Shown here one piece after another: positions 43,310-52,282 of a stretch of DNA of 64,000 nt. The notes under the pieces were generated by a model. That model worked only from the letters and a program-made list of their open reading frames with translations, did not search any database and had not been told where the DNA came from. This DNA is from Faecalicatena fissicatena. Its GTDB lineage: Bacteria; Bacillota; Clostridia; Lachnospirales; Lachnospiraceae. The position numbers and the translations under genes were made by a program. The DNA lies in assembly GCA_001028025.1 (NCBI GenBank), contig LDAQ01000108.1:8209-72208 (forward strand), given 5' to 3'. Within the stretch, counting starts at the first letter, position 1. Each line of letters starts with the position of its first letter.

Positions 43310-45262
43310 GTGAAAAAAAGATGGAAGATCCCCTTTTTCATGCTGATTTTGTTCAGCGCATTTTTTATGCGGACAAGCAGCTGCAAGGCGTGGGGACCGC
43401 CTAAACTGGAGAATGAAGAGCAGTTTTTACAGTGGTATGAGGAAAACAAGAACATTGACGGAGCGGTTTATCAGTTATCGGGTGATCTGAAGCTGACTAT
43501 GGGCAGTGAAGAGGCTCCCATTGTGTGGGACGGCCTGGGTGATGTGACAATTGAATGTGGAAGCCATTTGATCATGGTGGATAGCGGCCTTGTTTTAAAC
43601 AACCCTAATCTGAAGATCACAGGAACATATTTCACTGTGCTTATGGTAAGACATGGGCTGCTTACACTTGAGCAGGGAAAAATTGAGTATGGGGGTTCGG
43701 ATGGTGCTGTCATACAGGTAAAGGGCGGAATGCTTGCGGGACCTTCGCAGCGTGGACAGTTTACACTCTGTACTTCTCCGGATGCCCGGGAGGTAACCGG
43801 AATTTCGTATGGCATATTGCCGTACAAAGAGTTGGCGAATCTGGACATTGTTCTGGAGGGGAGTGGTAAGACAGTAGGAATCAGTACTTATGGGCCCCTG
43901 GCTTTAGAAAATTGCAGTATCCAGGTGACAGGAGGAACAGCGGCTTACGGGGTCTGTCAGGATCACGAGAAAAAGGAGCTGTTTATTCGTGGCTGTCAAA
44001 TAACTGCCTCTGTTTCAGATCCGTCTGGAGAAATATACAGTGTATATTCAGCCAGCGGGATGACAGAATGCGAAAATTCTGTGTTAGTGCCCAAACTGGC
44101 TGGCGATATCACTTATAAGATTCTGGCAGCTAAGACGAGGATGCCGGTTTATGTTGAACCGGGAACCGCTTCTTCTGACTGGCAGATGCCGGAGACGCTG
44201 GAGATGTATGTACAGGAGACCGGGGCAGAAGAGGAGACAGTGCTTTCCATCCCTGTCAGCTGGAATATCCCGGATTCCGGTTTGGCGGAGCCGGGATACG
44301 ATATCGTAAAAGGCAGTTTTGATACGCAGACACTTCAAAATACATTTTTAAATCCCGATGAAATTGTTCCGGCAATTACAGTGTTATGCACTCCTCCTGA
44401 GAAGATGTTTCTTATTGCATCCGAGGTGACAAAAGAAGGCACCAAGCTGCTGATACCTTATCCGTATGGCGCGGAGAAGCTTAAAGTGGAATACAGTGGA
44501 GATGGAGAGAATTTCCTTACATATTTACCAAAGAGACCAAACATGCTTGTACCTGGATCAACGATTCCTGAAAATGGACTCTTTCTGTTTTCTATCCCAT
44601 TGCGGGGAGCCGAACAGGGGCTGTATGTGAGATTTGTGGTGGAAGGGGACAGTACGTTTAGCGGAACCAGTGCAGCATGGAAAGTTGGGCCCGGCGCGAG
44701 TTTGGGGATTCCAGATGATGCAGGAGATGAACAGGGCGGTGACCGGGGCGGTCAGGATGCCGATCCATCCCTCCCTGAAACAGAGGATCCGGATACAAAA
44801 CCGTCTCTGCCTGGAACAGAGAAACCGGATGGGGATGCTGAACAGCCTGGGGATCTACCATCAGGAGAGACGGACAAGCCTTCTAATGGGCAGGGAGGAG
44901 AGTCAGGAGATGCCGGCGGAAATCCGGGAGAGCCTTCTAAGAAAGTATCTTATGTGAACAATGGAGGAATAAAGAATCAGGAAGGCATTACGTCTTTGAT
45001 TCAGGGAGTAAACGGAAACAATAATCAGGAAACTGTAAAGAATGATAAAAGTAAACTGTCTGAGGCCGGGACCAAAAGTTCGGTTCAGCATATAAGCGCG
45101 GAACCCGAGGAGAAAGAGCTGGTGGATCAGAACAAAGATCTGAAAACAGCGGAAAAGGTAGAGAAAAAACAGTACCCGATAGGTTTAGCCATAACACTGG
45201 TAATCGTTGGAATTGCAGCTGCCGGATACTGGTGCGGTAAGAGAGTATTTAAAAAGAAGTAA
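43310..45262 (+). CDS. Large secreted, membrane-anchored surface protein with Gly/Glu/Pro linker
   Basis: 650 residues from GTG 43310, ten bases after AGAGGAG; ATG 43292 is an alternative. Signal peptide KKRWKIPFFMLILFSAFFM, then a beta-rich region to about residue 260 with repeated short strands (VTIECGSHLIMVDSGLVLNN, LTLEQGKIEYGGSDGAVIQV) that looks like a right-handed beta-helix, then a second beta-rich part. Residues about 475-560 are a low-complexity linker rich in Gly, Glu, Asp and Pro. A single hydrophobic helix (YPIGLAITLVIVGIAAAGYW) and KRVFKKK end it. There is no LPxTG, so it is membrane-held, not sortase-linked. Function unknown; it likely depends on the divergent two-component system. 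Confidence 0.75.
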   Translation: MKKRWKIPFFMLILFSAFFMRTSSCKAWGPPKLENEEQFLQWYEENKNIDGAVYQLSGDLKLTMGSEEAPIVWDGLGDVTIECGSHLIMVDSGLVLNNPNLKITGTYFTVLMVRHGLLTLEQGKIEYGGSDGAVIQVKGGMLAGPSQRGQFTLCTSPDAREVTGISYGILPYKELANLDIVLEGSGKTVGISTYGPLALENCSIQVTGGTAAYGVCQDHEKKELFIRGCQITASVSDPSGEIYSVYSASGMTECENSVLVPKLAGDITYKILAAKTRMPVYVEPGTASSDWQMPETLEMYVQETGAEEETVLSIPVSWNIPDSGLAEPGYDIVKGSFDTQTLQNTFLNPDEIVPAITVLCTPPEKMFLIASEVTKEGTKLLIPYPYGAEKLKVEYSGDGENFLTYLPKRPNMLVPGSTIPENGLFLFSIPLRGAEQGLYVRFVVEGDSTFSGTSAAWKVGPGASLGIPDDAGDEQGGDRGGQDADPSLPETEDPDTKPSLPGTEKPDGDAEQPGDLPSGETDKPSNGQGGESGDAGGNPGEPSKKVSYVNNGGIKNQEGITSLIQGVNGNNNQETVKNDKSKLSEAGTKSSVQHISAEPEEKELVDQNKDLKTAEKVEKKQYPIGLAITLVIVGIAAAGYWCGKRVFKKK

Positions 45263-45325
45263 AAAAATATTGTTGAAGAATAGAATGAGACAATAGACTG
45301 TGTTCTAAAATCTTTACCTGCATAT

Positions 45326-45360
45326 GGATTGGGGATGTCCATTAGAAGGCGTCCCCATCC
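45326..45360 (+). terminator. Probable terminator after the surface-protein gene
   Basis: TGGGGA / TCCCCA with flanking GGA-TCC pairs around a 15-base loop, then GTTTAT. Moderate stem. Confidence 0.45.
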
Positions 45361-45379
45361 GTTTATAAGTAACCAAATG

Positions 45380-45408
45380 AAAAAGCCCTGCTATTTTGCA
45401 AGGCTTTT
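45380..45408 (-). terminator. Terminator of the diol dehydratase operon
   Basis: On the minus strand GAAAAGCC...GGCTTTTTC forms a stem followed by CATTTGG. It overlaps the last codons of the adenosyltransferase gene. Confidence 0.65.
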
Positions 45409-45957
45409 CATTACATTCTTTACTACTTCCTGGCGGATACTCTCATCCGGTTCAGCAGAAGCTTTATAGTCTGCATACCGCGCAGCGACATACAGATAAT
45501 CTGAAAGACGGTTGATATACTGCATCGCCTTGCTGTCTGCCCCGTAATTCTGGGCCACTTTGCGGAAACGGCGTTCGGCTCTTCGGGCAACAGCTCGGGC
45601 AACATCCAGCCTTGCGGACTGTTCACAGCCTCCGTATAGTATGAATTCCTTAGCGCGCGGAAATAGTCCCTCCAGCCGGTCGATTTCCTCTTCAAGGGTA
45701 AACGTTTCTTCCTTGGTAAAACGGTAATCCAGATTGCGAGGATCCGCAATCCCTGCCATCATTTGAATCAGAGATTTCTGTATCTGTGAAAGACGGTCAC
45801 TCAGAGGCTGGTCTGCAATGACTTTGGCAAGGCCGATATGGCTGCTCAATTCATCAATTGTCCCCAGCAGCTCAATCCGGTCATCTGATTTGGAGACACT
45901 GATTCCATTCATAAGAGAAGTTTTTCCGGCATCTCCGTTTTTTGTGTAAATCTTCAT
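45391..45957 (-). CDS. PduO-type cob(I)alamin adenosyltransferase
   Basis: 188 residues. It makes adenosylcobalamin, the cofactor of the diol dehydratase encoded upstream. The family opening KIYTKNGDAGKTSLMNG (ATP site), GTIDELSSHIGLAK, and SARLDVARAVARRAERRF with NRLSDYLYVAARYAD are all present. It is the last gene of the minus-strand diol dehydratase unit, 59 bases after the reactivase small subunit. Confidence 0.93.
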   Translation of the reverse strand: MKIYTKNGDAGKTSLMNGISVSKSDDRIELLGTIDELSSHIGLAKVIADQPLSDRLSQIQKSLIQMMAGIADPRNLDYRFTKEETFTLEEEIDRLEGLFPRAKEFILYGGCEQSARLDVARAVARRAERRFRKVAQNYGADSKAMQYINRLSDYLYVAARYADYKASAEPDESIRQEVVKNVMKSLAK

Positions 45958-46016
45958 AGTTATCTCCCCTTTTTACATAATTCTGCAGCTAAGCTGCAGT
46001 AAAAAATCCCGACAGG

Positions 46017-46346
46017 TTATTTGAATGCCAGTTTTTTGACGGCCCGTGCACTGTTTGCCCCCAGTTTCCTGCTCTGCATCGGATCTGGATTCTGATAGCT
46101 CTCGATATTGCGGCCCTTTGAGATGCCCCGCATCTGCATAGCGATCCCGTTTCCGGTCATTCCGATCCCGGAGCCGAGCATGGAGTCATTAGCAGCATTC
46201 CACGCCAGTTCATCAAGTGAAATGGTTTCCATTTCTTTTATCTCATAAAATACCCCTTCTTCTTCAATTCCGGCACAGACATTCCGGAGTGAAGAGGTAT
46301 CCGGGTTATTCACATATATGAAAATAGAAGGCTTTTTAATGATCAT
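46017..46346 (-). CDS. Diol dehydratase reactivase small subunit (PduH/DdrB)
   Basis: 109 residues from ATG 46346, overlapping the large-subunit stop by 4 bases; the longer frame to 46433 is rejected. It matches the DdrB fold, which swaps with the dehydratase medium subunit: KPSIFIYVNN, LRNVCAGIEEEGVFYEI, LAWNAANDSMLGSGIGM and ARKLGANSARAVK-like RKLGANSARAVKKL. It helps remove damaged cobalamin from the dehydratase. Confidence 0.92.
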   Translation of the reverse strand: MIIKKPSIFIYVNNPDTSSLRNVCAGIEEEGVFYEIKEMETISLDELAWNAANDSMLGSGIGMTGNGIAMQMRGISKGRNIESYQNPDPMQSRKLGANSARAVKKLAFK

Positions 46347-48160
46347 TTTTGTTCTCCTGCATATGAAAGTACAAGCCCGGTGGCTACGGCATTGCGGGGG
46401 CCTTCCGCACCCCGGATATTTCCCCGGCCGCATACAATACGGTAACCGGCGAATTCTTCCATCAGCATTTCCGGGATCTCAAAGTCCTCGGCAGAACCGC
46501 CCACCAGTACAACATTGGATATATTCCTCAAATCATGACCGGGCGCGACCTTTTTCAGAGCGCGGAACGCATTTGTGACAAAAACTTTCCTTTTTGCATC
46601 CCGGCGTACCTGGACGATCTTCTCCATGGGAATGTCCTTTTCCATACGGATAAACCCATCCTCCGCCAGCAGAATAACGCGTCCGTAGAAACGGGGATCA
46701 ATGGAATCCTCCATAAAGGTCATCTGTCCATTCTCCATCCGCATATGAAACAGACTCTCTACTTTGGCAAGGGGGTATTTTTTAATCTGTTCGGCCATAT
46801 GCCTGTCACCAAGTCCCAATTCGGTCTCGATCAGCATGGATACCAGTTCACCGGCACCTGCCTGGTGGGTCATGGTGACCTGTCCTTCCTCGGAAATCAC
46901 TGCGGCATCCGTAGAACCGCCCCCCATGTCCAGGATCGCCAGCGGCAGCTGTGTTCCCGGGGTTGTAAGAGCCCCGAGGCTTGCCATAACGGCCTCCACG
47001 CCGGCAACCTTCACATCTGTTCCCAGCTCCAGCTTCAGTTTTTCTGCAATCTCCCTCATGGGGAGCTGACGGGTCTTTACCATGGCCGCTATGCCCACAG
47101 CCTTTTCCAGACAGGTTTCCCCTGCCAGGGCTCCCGAGATCAGAACAGGCGCGAGAGTGTCAACTGCCAGTACATCTGTAATGTGGATATCCGCATCCGG
47201 AGTATTGTCCAGTTCGCCCATGCCCTGCTTGATACGGGAAAGCATATTGCCTACATTGGTATTCGGCTGTCCGCTGATGTCGCGGATGCTTCCGGCATCA
47301 GATACCGCCTGCATGATTTTCTCTGCGCCTTCATCCAGATTAACGGATGCGCTGTGTTCTGCATCCAGATAAATCTCTCCTGCCGGGAGCACATTTTCAC
47401 GTACATTCCCGCCGGGCGTCTTCAGTACTACAGCGCTGCGTTTGCCGATCAGGCTCTTGGCAATCGGTGTGACAGTACGAGTCTCTTCTGCATTCAGCTG
47501 TAAAAGCGTGGCGATGCCGTAGGGGTTGGAAAGCATGCGTACGGTCTGACCGGGCAGTGCAACCTCGATTGCCGCCAGAACCCTGTCCGGAAGCTTGTCG
47601 ATTCTGGCTACTTCATCGATAATCGGCAGTTTCCTGTGCAGGCGGTTCTCCACAAGGACAGCCTCATCCGCCTGCAGGATCACACCTGCGATATCCAGCG
47701 TTCCTTCCGCCTGGTTCAGGATTGCAGCCACTTCTTCATAAGAATAGGAGCTGGGTGCAGCCACGATGTAAGGCGTACCGGGGACACCCCTGGACAGATT
47801 TTCGATCAGGAGAATCTCGCCCACAGCCTGTCCGGCACCAGCGGGGGTGGAGGGATTGTGTCCGATCATGGAAGAGTCGGTGATAATTGTTTCTGTCAGG
47901 GTTTCCATGGCGGTATCGCCGATGACGGGAGCCGCCTCGTTAAGCCGGATGAGGGAAATGTCATCGACGTCCCTTCCGATTCTGCCCATGGCCTGTTTCA
48001 ATGCCGCCTTGATGGCATGGGTATTCGCAACAGTACCTTTTGTCCCGGTTGTGGGGCAGGAAGCACTGGTCAGAAAATGGATCGTGCCACCTTGCGTACT
48101 TTCTCCGATACAGACTTCAGTTGTAGAATTCCCAATGTCAACTCCAGCGATATAACTCAA
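46343..48160 (-). CDS. Diol dehydratase reactivase large subunit (PduG/DdrA)
   Basis: 605 residues, an actin/Hsp70-like ATPase. IAGVDIGNSTTEVCI is the N-terminal phosphate loop and LAILDMGGGSTDAAVI the second; NVVLVGGSAEDFEIPEM and GRGNIRGAEGPRNAVATGL close it. It uses ATP to release inactive cobalamin from the dehydratase. The first codon overlaps the small-subunit dehydratase stop by 4 bases. Length is that of the family. Confidence 0.95.
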   Translation of the reverse strand: MSYIAGVDIGNSTTEVCIGESTQGGTIHFLTSASCPTTGTKGTVANTHAIKAALKQAMGRIGRDVDDISLIRLNEAAPVIGDTAMETLTETIITDSSMIGHNPSTPAGAGQAVGEILLIENLSRGVPGTPYIVAAPSSYSYEEVAAILNQAEGTLDIAGVILQADEAVLVENRLHRKLPIIDEVARIDKLPDRVLAAIEVALPGQTVRMLSNPYGIATLLQLNAEETRTVTPIAKSLIGKRSAVVLKTPGGNVRENVLPAGEIYLDAEHSASVNLDEGAEKIMQAVSDAGSIRDISGQPNTNVGNMLSRIKQGMGELDNTPDADIHITDVLAVDTLAPVLISGALAGETCLEKAVGIAAMVKTRQLPMREIAEKLKLELGTDVKVAGVEAVMASLGALTTPGTQLPLAILDMGGGSTDAAVISEEGQVTMTHQAGAGELVSMLIETELGLGDRHMAEQIKKYPLAKVESLFHMRMENGQMTFMEDSIDPRFYGRVILLAEDGFIRMEKDIPMEKIVQVRRDAKRKVFVTNAFRALKKVAPGHDLRNISNVVLVGGSAEDFEIPEMLMEEFAGYRIVCGRGNIRGAEGPRNAVATGLVLSYAGEQK

Positions 48161-48549
48161 AGCAGAATCCCTCTTTTCTCATAAACTTCTGCGGCCTCCA
48201 TTACAAGACGCGCACAGTTTCTGGCATTGTATTTTTCAAGAAGTTCCTGGGCCATCATAACCAGCTCCAGTTTGGTAGAGCGGTTCGGGCGCAGCTTATC
48301 ATACATTTTTAAAATAACATCATCAGGTACATCCACGAGCTCAGCTGCACGTTCAAAATTCTTCTCCATGGGATCATTGCCGGCTTCTCTGGCAACCTGT
48401 CCCTGTGCCTTGAGAATCTCTTTGGATATCTTGATATCGTCGGCAGACACGTGGTTTTTCATCACTTCATCCAGGGTAATATCTGTCAGTTTTTTGCCTG
48501 TCCTGGATGTTATATGTTCTTTTTCATGTTCTCCTAATGGGTACTGCAT
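48157..48549 (-). CDS. pduE: Diol dehydratase small subunit (PduE)
   Basis: 130 residues, shorter than the Salmonella enzyme (about 173) because the N-terminal extension used in microcompartment targeting is largely absent. Core motifs RTGKKLTDITLDEV, RNFERAAELVDVPD-like KNFERAAELVDVPD and RPNRSTKLELVMMAQELLEKY are intact. It lies directly after the medium-subunit stop. Confidence 0.93.
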   Translation of the reverse strand: MQYPLGEHEKEHITSRTGKKLTDITLDEVMKNHVSADDIKISKEILKAQGQVAREAGNDPMEKNFERAAELVDVPDDVILKMYDKLRPNRSTKLELVMMAQELLEKYNARNCARLVMEAAEVYEKRGILL

Positions 48550-49221
48550 CTATTTTACCTCCCATTCGATAATTCCAACCTCAGGGTCCAGCTGTTCTGT
48601 CTCTGCAATATGCATCAGAGCCGCTTTTACCTGGTATTTGGGCCGTGACATCGGGTCATTGGTACAGGGAATCGGTACAACCTGTTCCCCTTTCACGTAT
48701 TTGGCGGCATTTTTGCCGATCTTTCTGTATGTGTCCAGATCCATCAGCGGTGCCTGCGGGAAAAGCTCCAGGTTGGAAAGCGGGTATAAATCTTTCTGAT
48801 GAATAACGGTCGTTCCTTTGGACTGGATACCGACACCGATGCCTGAGCCGGATAACTTGGCGGCCTCCAGTGCCATGAAACATACATCAGAAGTATCCAG
48901 AATCTTTACGACCCTTGGCACCATGCCTTCCTCTTCAATCCCCGCTTTCACATTCTTAAGAACATCATCCAGCGGGATGCCGCAGATGGTTTTCCGGATT
49001 TCTTTCTGGAATGCGGCTCCGACACCGATCACAACTTCTTTCGGGTCAGTTCCTTTCATGGCTCTTGGGTAAGAGGCGTAAGATGTTTTTTCTTCATTAA
49101 TTCGTTCGCGGCCTGCCATAGAAGGGACCAAAGCCGCCGGAGCTGCCGGGCTCTTTTTCTGCTTCATCTCGGCGAGGACGGCATCTGTTATCTGTTTTAC
49201 TAAATCTTCATTAATCTGCAT
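48550..49221 (-). CDS. pduD: Diol dehydratase medium subunit (PduD)
   Basis: 223 residues. GVGAAFQKEIRKTICGIPLDDVLKNVKAGIEEEGM and SGSGIGVGIQSKGTTVIHQKDL are those of the cobalamin-facing beta subunit. The N-terminal 30 residues (EDLVKQITDAVLAEMKQKKSP) form a short amphipathic helix like the encapsulation peptides of Pdu proteins, although no shell genes are here. It follows the large subunit by 11 bases. Confidence 0.93.
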   Translation of the reverse strand: MQINEDLVKQITDAVLAEMKQKKSPAAPAALVPSMAGRERINEEKTSYASYPRAMKGTDPKEVVIGVGAAFQKEIRKTICGIPLDDVLKNVKAGIEEEGMVPRVVKILDTSDVCFMALEAAKLSGSGIGVGIQSKGTTVIHQKDLYPLSNLELFPQAPLMDLDTYRKIGKNAAKYVKGEQVVPIPCTNDPMSRPKYQVKAALMHIAETEQLDPEVGIIEWEVK

Positions 49222-49232
49222 GCTCTTTCCTC

Positions 49233-50897
49233 CTATATATCCTGCGGATTGATAATATGAGGAATCTTCTTGATTTCCTCCCAGCGTTCGCCCTCTACGC
49301 GGTAACCTGTACCAGGTCCCATGTAGTCATTCGGTGTATTGACACCGGAAAGCACATGAAAATCCCTGTCCAGGATAGCTGCTGTCTGCATATAGTCACC
49401 TGCAACACGCTGCTTCAGCATGCTCAGCACACTCTCAGCGATATCCTGGAAACCGGATTCGGCAAGAGCCTTTACGACATCAACACCGGTGATGCCTCGT
49501 TTCAGCACATCCTCCGCCGACATCAGGTCAGCAGTAACGTCCCGGGGAAGTGTATCCTTACTTCCGTGGGCATAGGTGACAGCTTCCACCTGTTCATCGG
49601 AGACAGGGGTAAGGCCCAGCTGTTTAAACACGGCCTGTACAGCCTGTCCGGCTTTGCGTCTCACATGAATGACTTCTTCTTCTGTGACTGGCTTAAGTCC
49701 GCCGTCAACCTGCATATCTCTCTGCAGTACATTGTAGTCATCAAAATCTTCCGCATCAAAGTTAGAGCCCGCAAACATATTGTCATAGTTCGGCTCTGCA
49801 GCGTAACCGGAAAATATAAAATCTGTTCCTGGAAGGAACTGCAGCATGGTTCTGGCCGTTCTCCGCATATCTGAATTAGAAAAGCTCTGGTCATTGGAGG
49901 AAGCACACTCCAGGCCCAGCAGTGCGGCAACGAGATTCTCGCTCATAACTTCGCGGATTCCTCCCGGAACAGCTCCGGGCACGCCGATACAGCTGACGGA
50001 TCCGTTCTGTATTCCCTGGCTTCCGGCACCTTTTGTGGCATAAAGGCAGCGGCATTCCAGATAAAGCATGGACTTTTTCTCGCTGTTTCCCATCAGGACT
50101 TCGGACCCTGAACCAGAAGTAAAGCGCACCTTCAACCCTCTTGATGCATATGCCGAATTCAGGAAAGCTTTGGAGTAAGGGGTATCATCCCCGTCAATAA
50201 ATACTTTTTCAGTCCCATATACAGAAAGCGTCTCCGCATATGTAGTAAGTCCCCGGATGCCAAGCTCCAGTTCCGTTGCTTCTTCTGCGGAACACTGAGT
50301 CAGAACGCCGGGGCGTCCTACCTGGGAACCGATCAAAAGAGCCATGGCGCTTAGAGGTGCATATCTGGCAACTCCCATGGTAGTTTCTTCTTCCGCAAAA
50401 CCTCTCAGGGCGCCTTCGGCAGCATCTGCCGCGATCTGAACCGGATCATCCTTCAGGTTCGTAATATGAGCCTGATTCCCCGGTGTCCTGCGGGCGCGCA
50501 TTTTCTGCATACCCATTATCAGCTCCACCACGTTGAGACAGTTCAGAACTTCTACCATCTTGGCGGGAGTGATGCCGCTTACGATCTCCAGAATCTCTTT
50601 TCTGGAAACATGAATATCCACGATCATCCTGGCAATATCCAGGGAGGGGATTGTCATGGACATCGGGGCTCTCTGAATGTTGATGGCATAATCTGCGATA
50701 AACTGGTCGATAAAATCAAAGTCTTTTCGTTGTTTTCCGTCCAGTTCTGTAATCTTGCCGTCTTCAATCTTAAAGGATGGCTTAGGATCATAAGGGCTGT
50801 TCATAGCGGCAAAGCCCATCTCAGGCCATTCATTAATATAACCGTCCATATTGACCGGGCGGCGGTCCAGTGTTTCAATACGTTTTGATCTTTTCAT
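49233..50897 (-). CDS. pduC: Propanediol/glycerol dehydratase large subunit (PduC)
   Basis: 554 residues, the usual length of the catalytic alpha subunit. It binds adenosylcobalamin with PduD and turns 1,2-propanediol into propanal or glycerol into 3-hydroxypropanal by radical chemistry. Recognisable stretches are RPVNMDGYINEWPEMGFAAM, FDFIDQFIADYAIN, SNDQSFSNSDMRRTARTMLQ and GTDFIFSGYAAEPNYDNMFAGSN. First gene of the operon, promoter at 51002-51030. No cobalamin riboswitch signature was seen in the 228-base leader. Confidence 0.96.
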   Translation of the reverse strand: MKRSKRIETLDRRPVNMDGYINEWPEMGFAAMNSPYDPKPSFKIEDGKITELDGKQRKDFDFIDQFIADYAINIQRAPMSMTIPSLDIARMIVDIHVSRKEILEIVSGITPAKMVEVLNCLNVVELIMGMQKMRARRTPGNQAHITNLKDDPVQIAADAAEGALRGFAEEETTMGVARYAPLSAMALLIGSQVGRPGVLTQCSAEEATELELGIRGLTTYAETLSVYGTEKVFIDGDDTPYSKAFLNSAYASRGLKVRFTSGSGSEVLMGNSEKKSMLYLECRCLYATKGAGSQGIQNGSVSCIGVPGAVPGGIREVMSENLVAALLGLECASSNDQSFSNSDMRRTARTMLQFLPGTDFIFSGYAAEPNYDNMFAGSNFDAEDFDDYNVLQRDMQVDGGLKPVTEEEVIHVRRKAGQAVQAVFKQLGLTPVSDEQVEAVTYAHGSKDTLPRDVTADLMSAEDVLKRGITGVDVVKALAESGFQDIAESVLSMLKQRVAGDYMQTAAILDRDFHVLSGVNTPNDYMGPGTGYRVEGERWEEIKKIPHIINPQDI

Positions 50898-51001
50898 TTT
50901 TCTCTTCTCCTAAGGAATTAAATTCCAGATAATGAACGCACACGGCATGTCCTTTATAATTAAAGTGCGTTGCAGTATGGAAAACAATATACAGTGCTTT
51001 T

Positions 51002-51030
51002 ATTATACAACAAACACAGGGAAATAGCAA
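51002..51030 (-). promoter_or_regulatory. Predicted promoter of the diol dehydratase operon
   Basis: Minus strand TTGCTA, 17 bases, TATAAT, about 105 bases before the pduC start. The gap to the LysR gene end holds no other gene. Confidence 0.6.
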
Positions 51031-51125
51031 TGTATTATTGCTGAAAATCAACTAAAAACCACATGGAATCAAATGGATCCCACACAAAACAACAGTCAAG
51101 GGCGGTGAAGCAATGTCTTACAAGA

Positions 51126-52037
51126 TTAGAGATCTGTAAATGCAAGCTCCTCCCGGAGCAGATCTAAATATCTGACAGCATCTTCACTCGGCTTACAGTC
51201 CTTCCTTTTGATATAAACAATATTACAGCAGATATTGGGAATTCTGATACTGATCCAGTTTTCGTTATCGGGAGCCTGTGGATGCTGTACACAGCCCACG
51301 CTGAATGCATCTGTGGAGGAAACCAGCTTCCTTCGCGTTTCTTTATCATGTACAGAGATATTCTTCATGGTTTCTATATAGTCAAAGTGCAGCAGACTGG
51401 GGTACTCATCCCCTCTGCTGAAATCATAGGAAATGTGAGCATACTGTTTTAATGTGTCCAGGGTAATGTTTTCGGGGCCGTTTTTTAAGGCAGGATGCCC
51501 TTTTCTCAGATTAATATTCATTGGCATTTTTTTCAGGAATTGCATGGCAATATCCTTAGAGCGCATTATTTCTGCGTATACGGCCATGGCCTTATCATCA
51601 AAAGCCGCAATGCCAATGTGAGATTTGTTCAGGTACACTTCATTAATGACGGTTTTTACATTGCCGGAGGCCAGTGAAAAATCCAGTCTTTTCCGATTAT
51701 CATATTCTTTACAGAGTTTGATAAAAGCTTCCGACAATGCGGTATGATTGAAAGAGGAAATAAGATGCAGGCTGCTGCAGTTTTTATCGATGCTGCTCCC
51801 CTTAATCTGGCGCAGCTGCTCAATAATAATTTCAGCATGCTGAATAAAATATTCTCCCTGTTCAGTAAGAACAATTCCAAGGTTTGTCCTGGAAAAGATC
51901 TGATATCCCAGTTCAGCTTCCAGAGCAGATATGGCTCTGCTGATATTGGGCTGTGACACAAACAAATTCTCTGCAGCTTTAGAAAAAGACAAGGTACGGG
52001 ACGCTTCCACAGCGTATTCAATCTGCTGTATATTCAT
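51126..52037 (-). CDS. LysR-family transcriptional regulator
   Basis: 303 residues from ATG 52037 with GAGGAG upstream; the longer frame is a read-back. The N-terminal helix-turn-helix is MNIQQIEYAVEASRTLSFSK followed by AAENLFVSQPNISRAISALE. The effector domain is periplasmic-binding-protein-like. It is divergent from the M20 hydrolase gene at 52283 and upstream of, in the same direction as, pduC. Divergence makes the M20/DUF5058 genes the more likely target. Confidence 0.9.
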   Translation of the reverse strand: MNIQQIEYAVEASRTLSFSKAAENLFVSQPNISRAISALEAELGYQIFSRTNLGIVLTEQGEYFIQHAEIIIEQLRQIKGSSIDKNCSSLHLISSFNHTALSEAFIKLCKEYDNRKRLDFSLASGNVKTVINEVYLNKSHIGIAAFDDKAMAVYAEIMRSKDIAMQFLKKMPMNINLRKGHPALKNGPENITLDTLKQYAHISYDFSRGDEYPSLLHFDYIETMKNISVHDKETRRKLVSSTDAFSVGCVQHPQAPDNENWISIRIPNICCNIVYIKRKDCKPSEDAVRYLDLLREELAFTDL

Positions 52038-52282
52038 AATTTTTCTCCTCTTTATTAAATGACGTGAATCGAATAACCAAAACGTATACCCCCATGCCGG
52101 ATACATATTGGTAATTGGTGGAGTGTGACTATAGAATAAGAGTAAGAACAGGCATCCCGAAGCCGGCATAGGGTATTTAATTATAAATAGCAGTATACCT
52201 TATTTTATAGATTGCTGCAAACCTGTAAGCAGGGTATAGAATACGGGATGATCCGGAAAAACGGCGGAAAAGGAGAGGTTTA

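Noticed and set aside
45100..45262. Sortase anchoring of the surface protein
   Set aside because: The C-terminus has a hydrophobic helix and basic tail but no LPxTG or variant before it.
50898..51125. Cobalamin riboswitch in the leader of the diol dehydratase operon
   Set aside because: No B12-box-like sequence or long conserved structure was found; only a promoter is visible.
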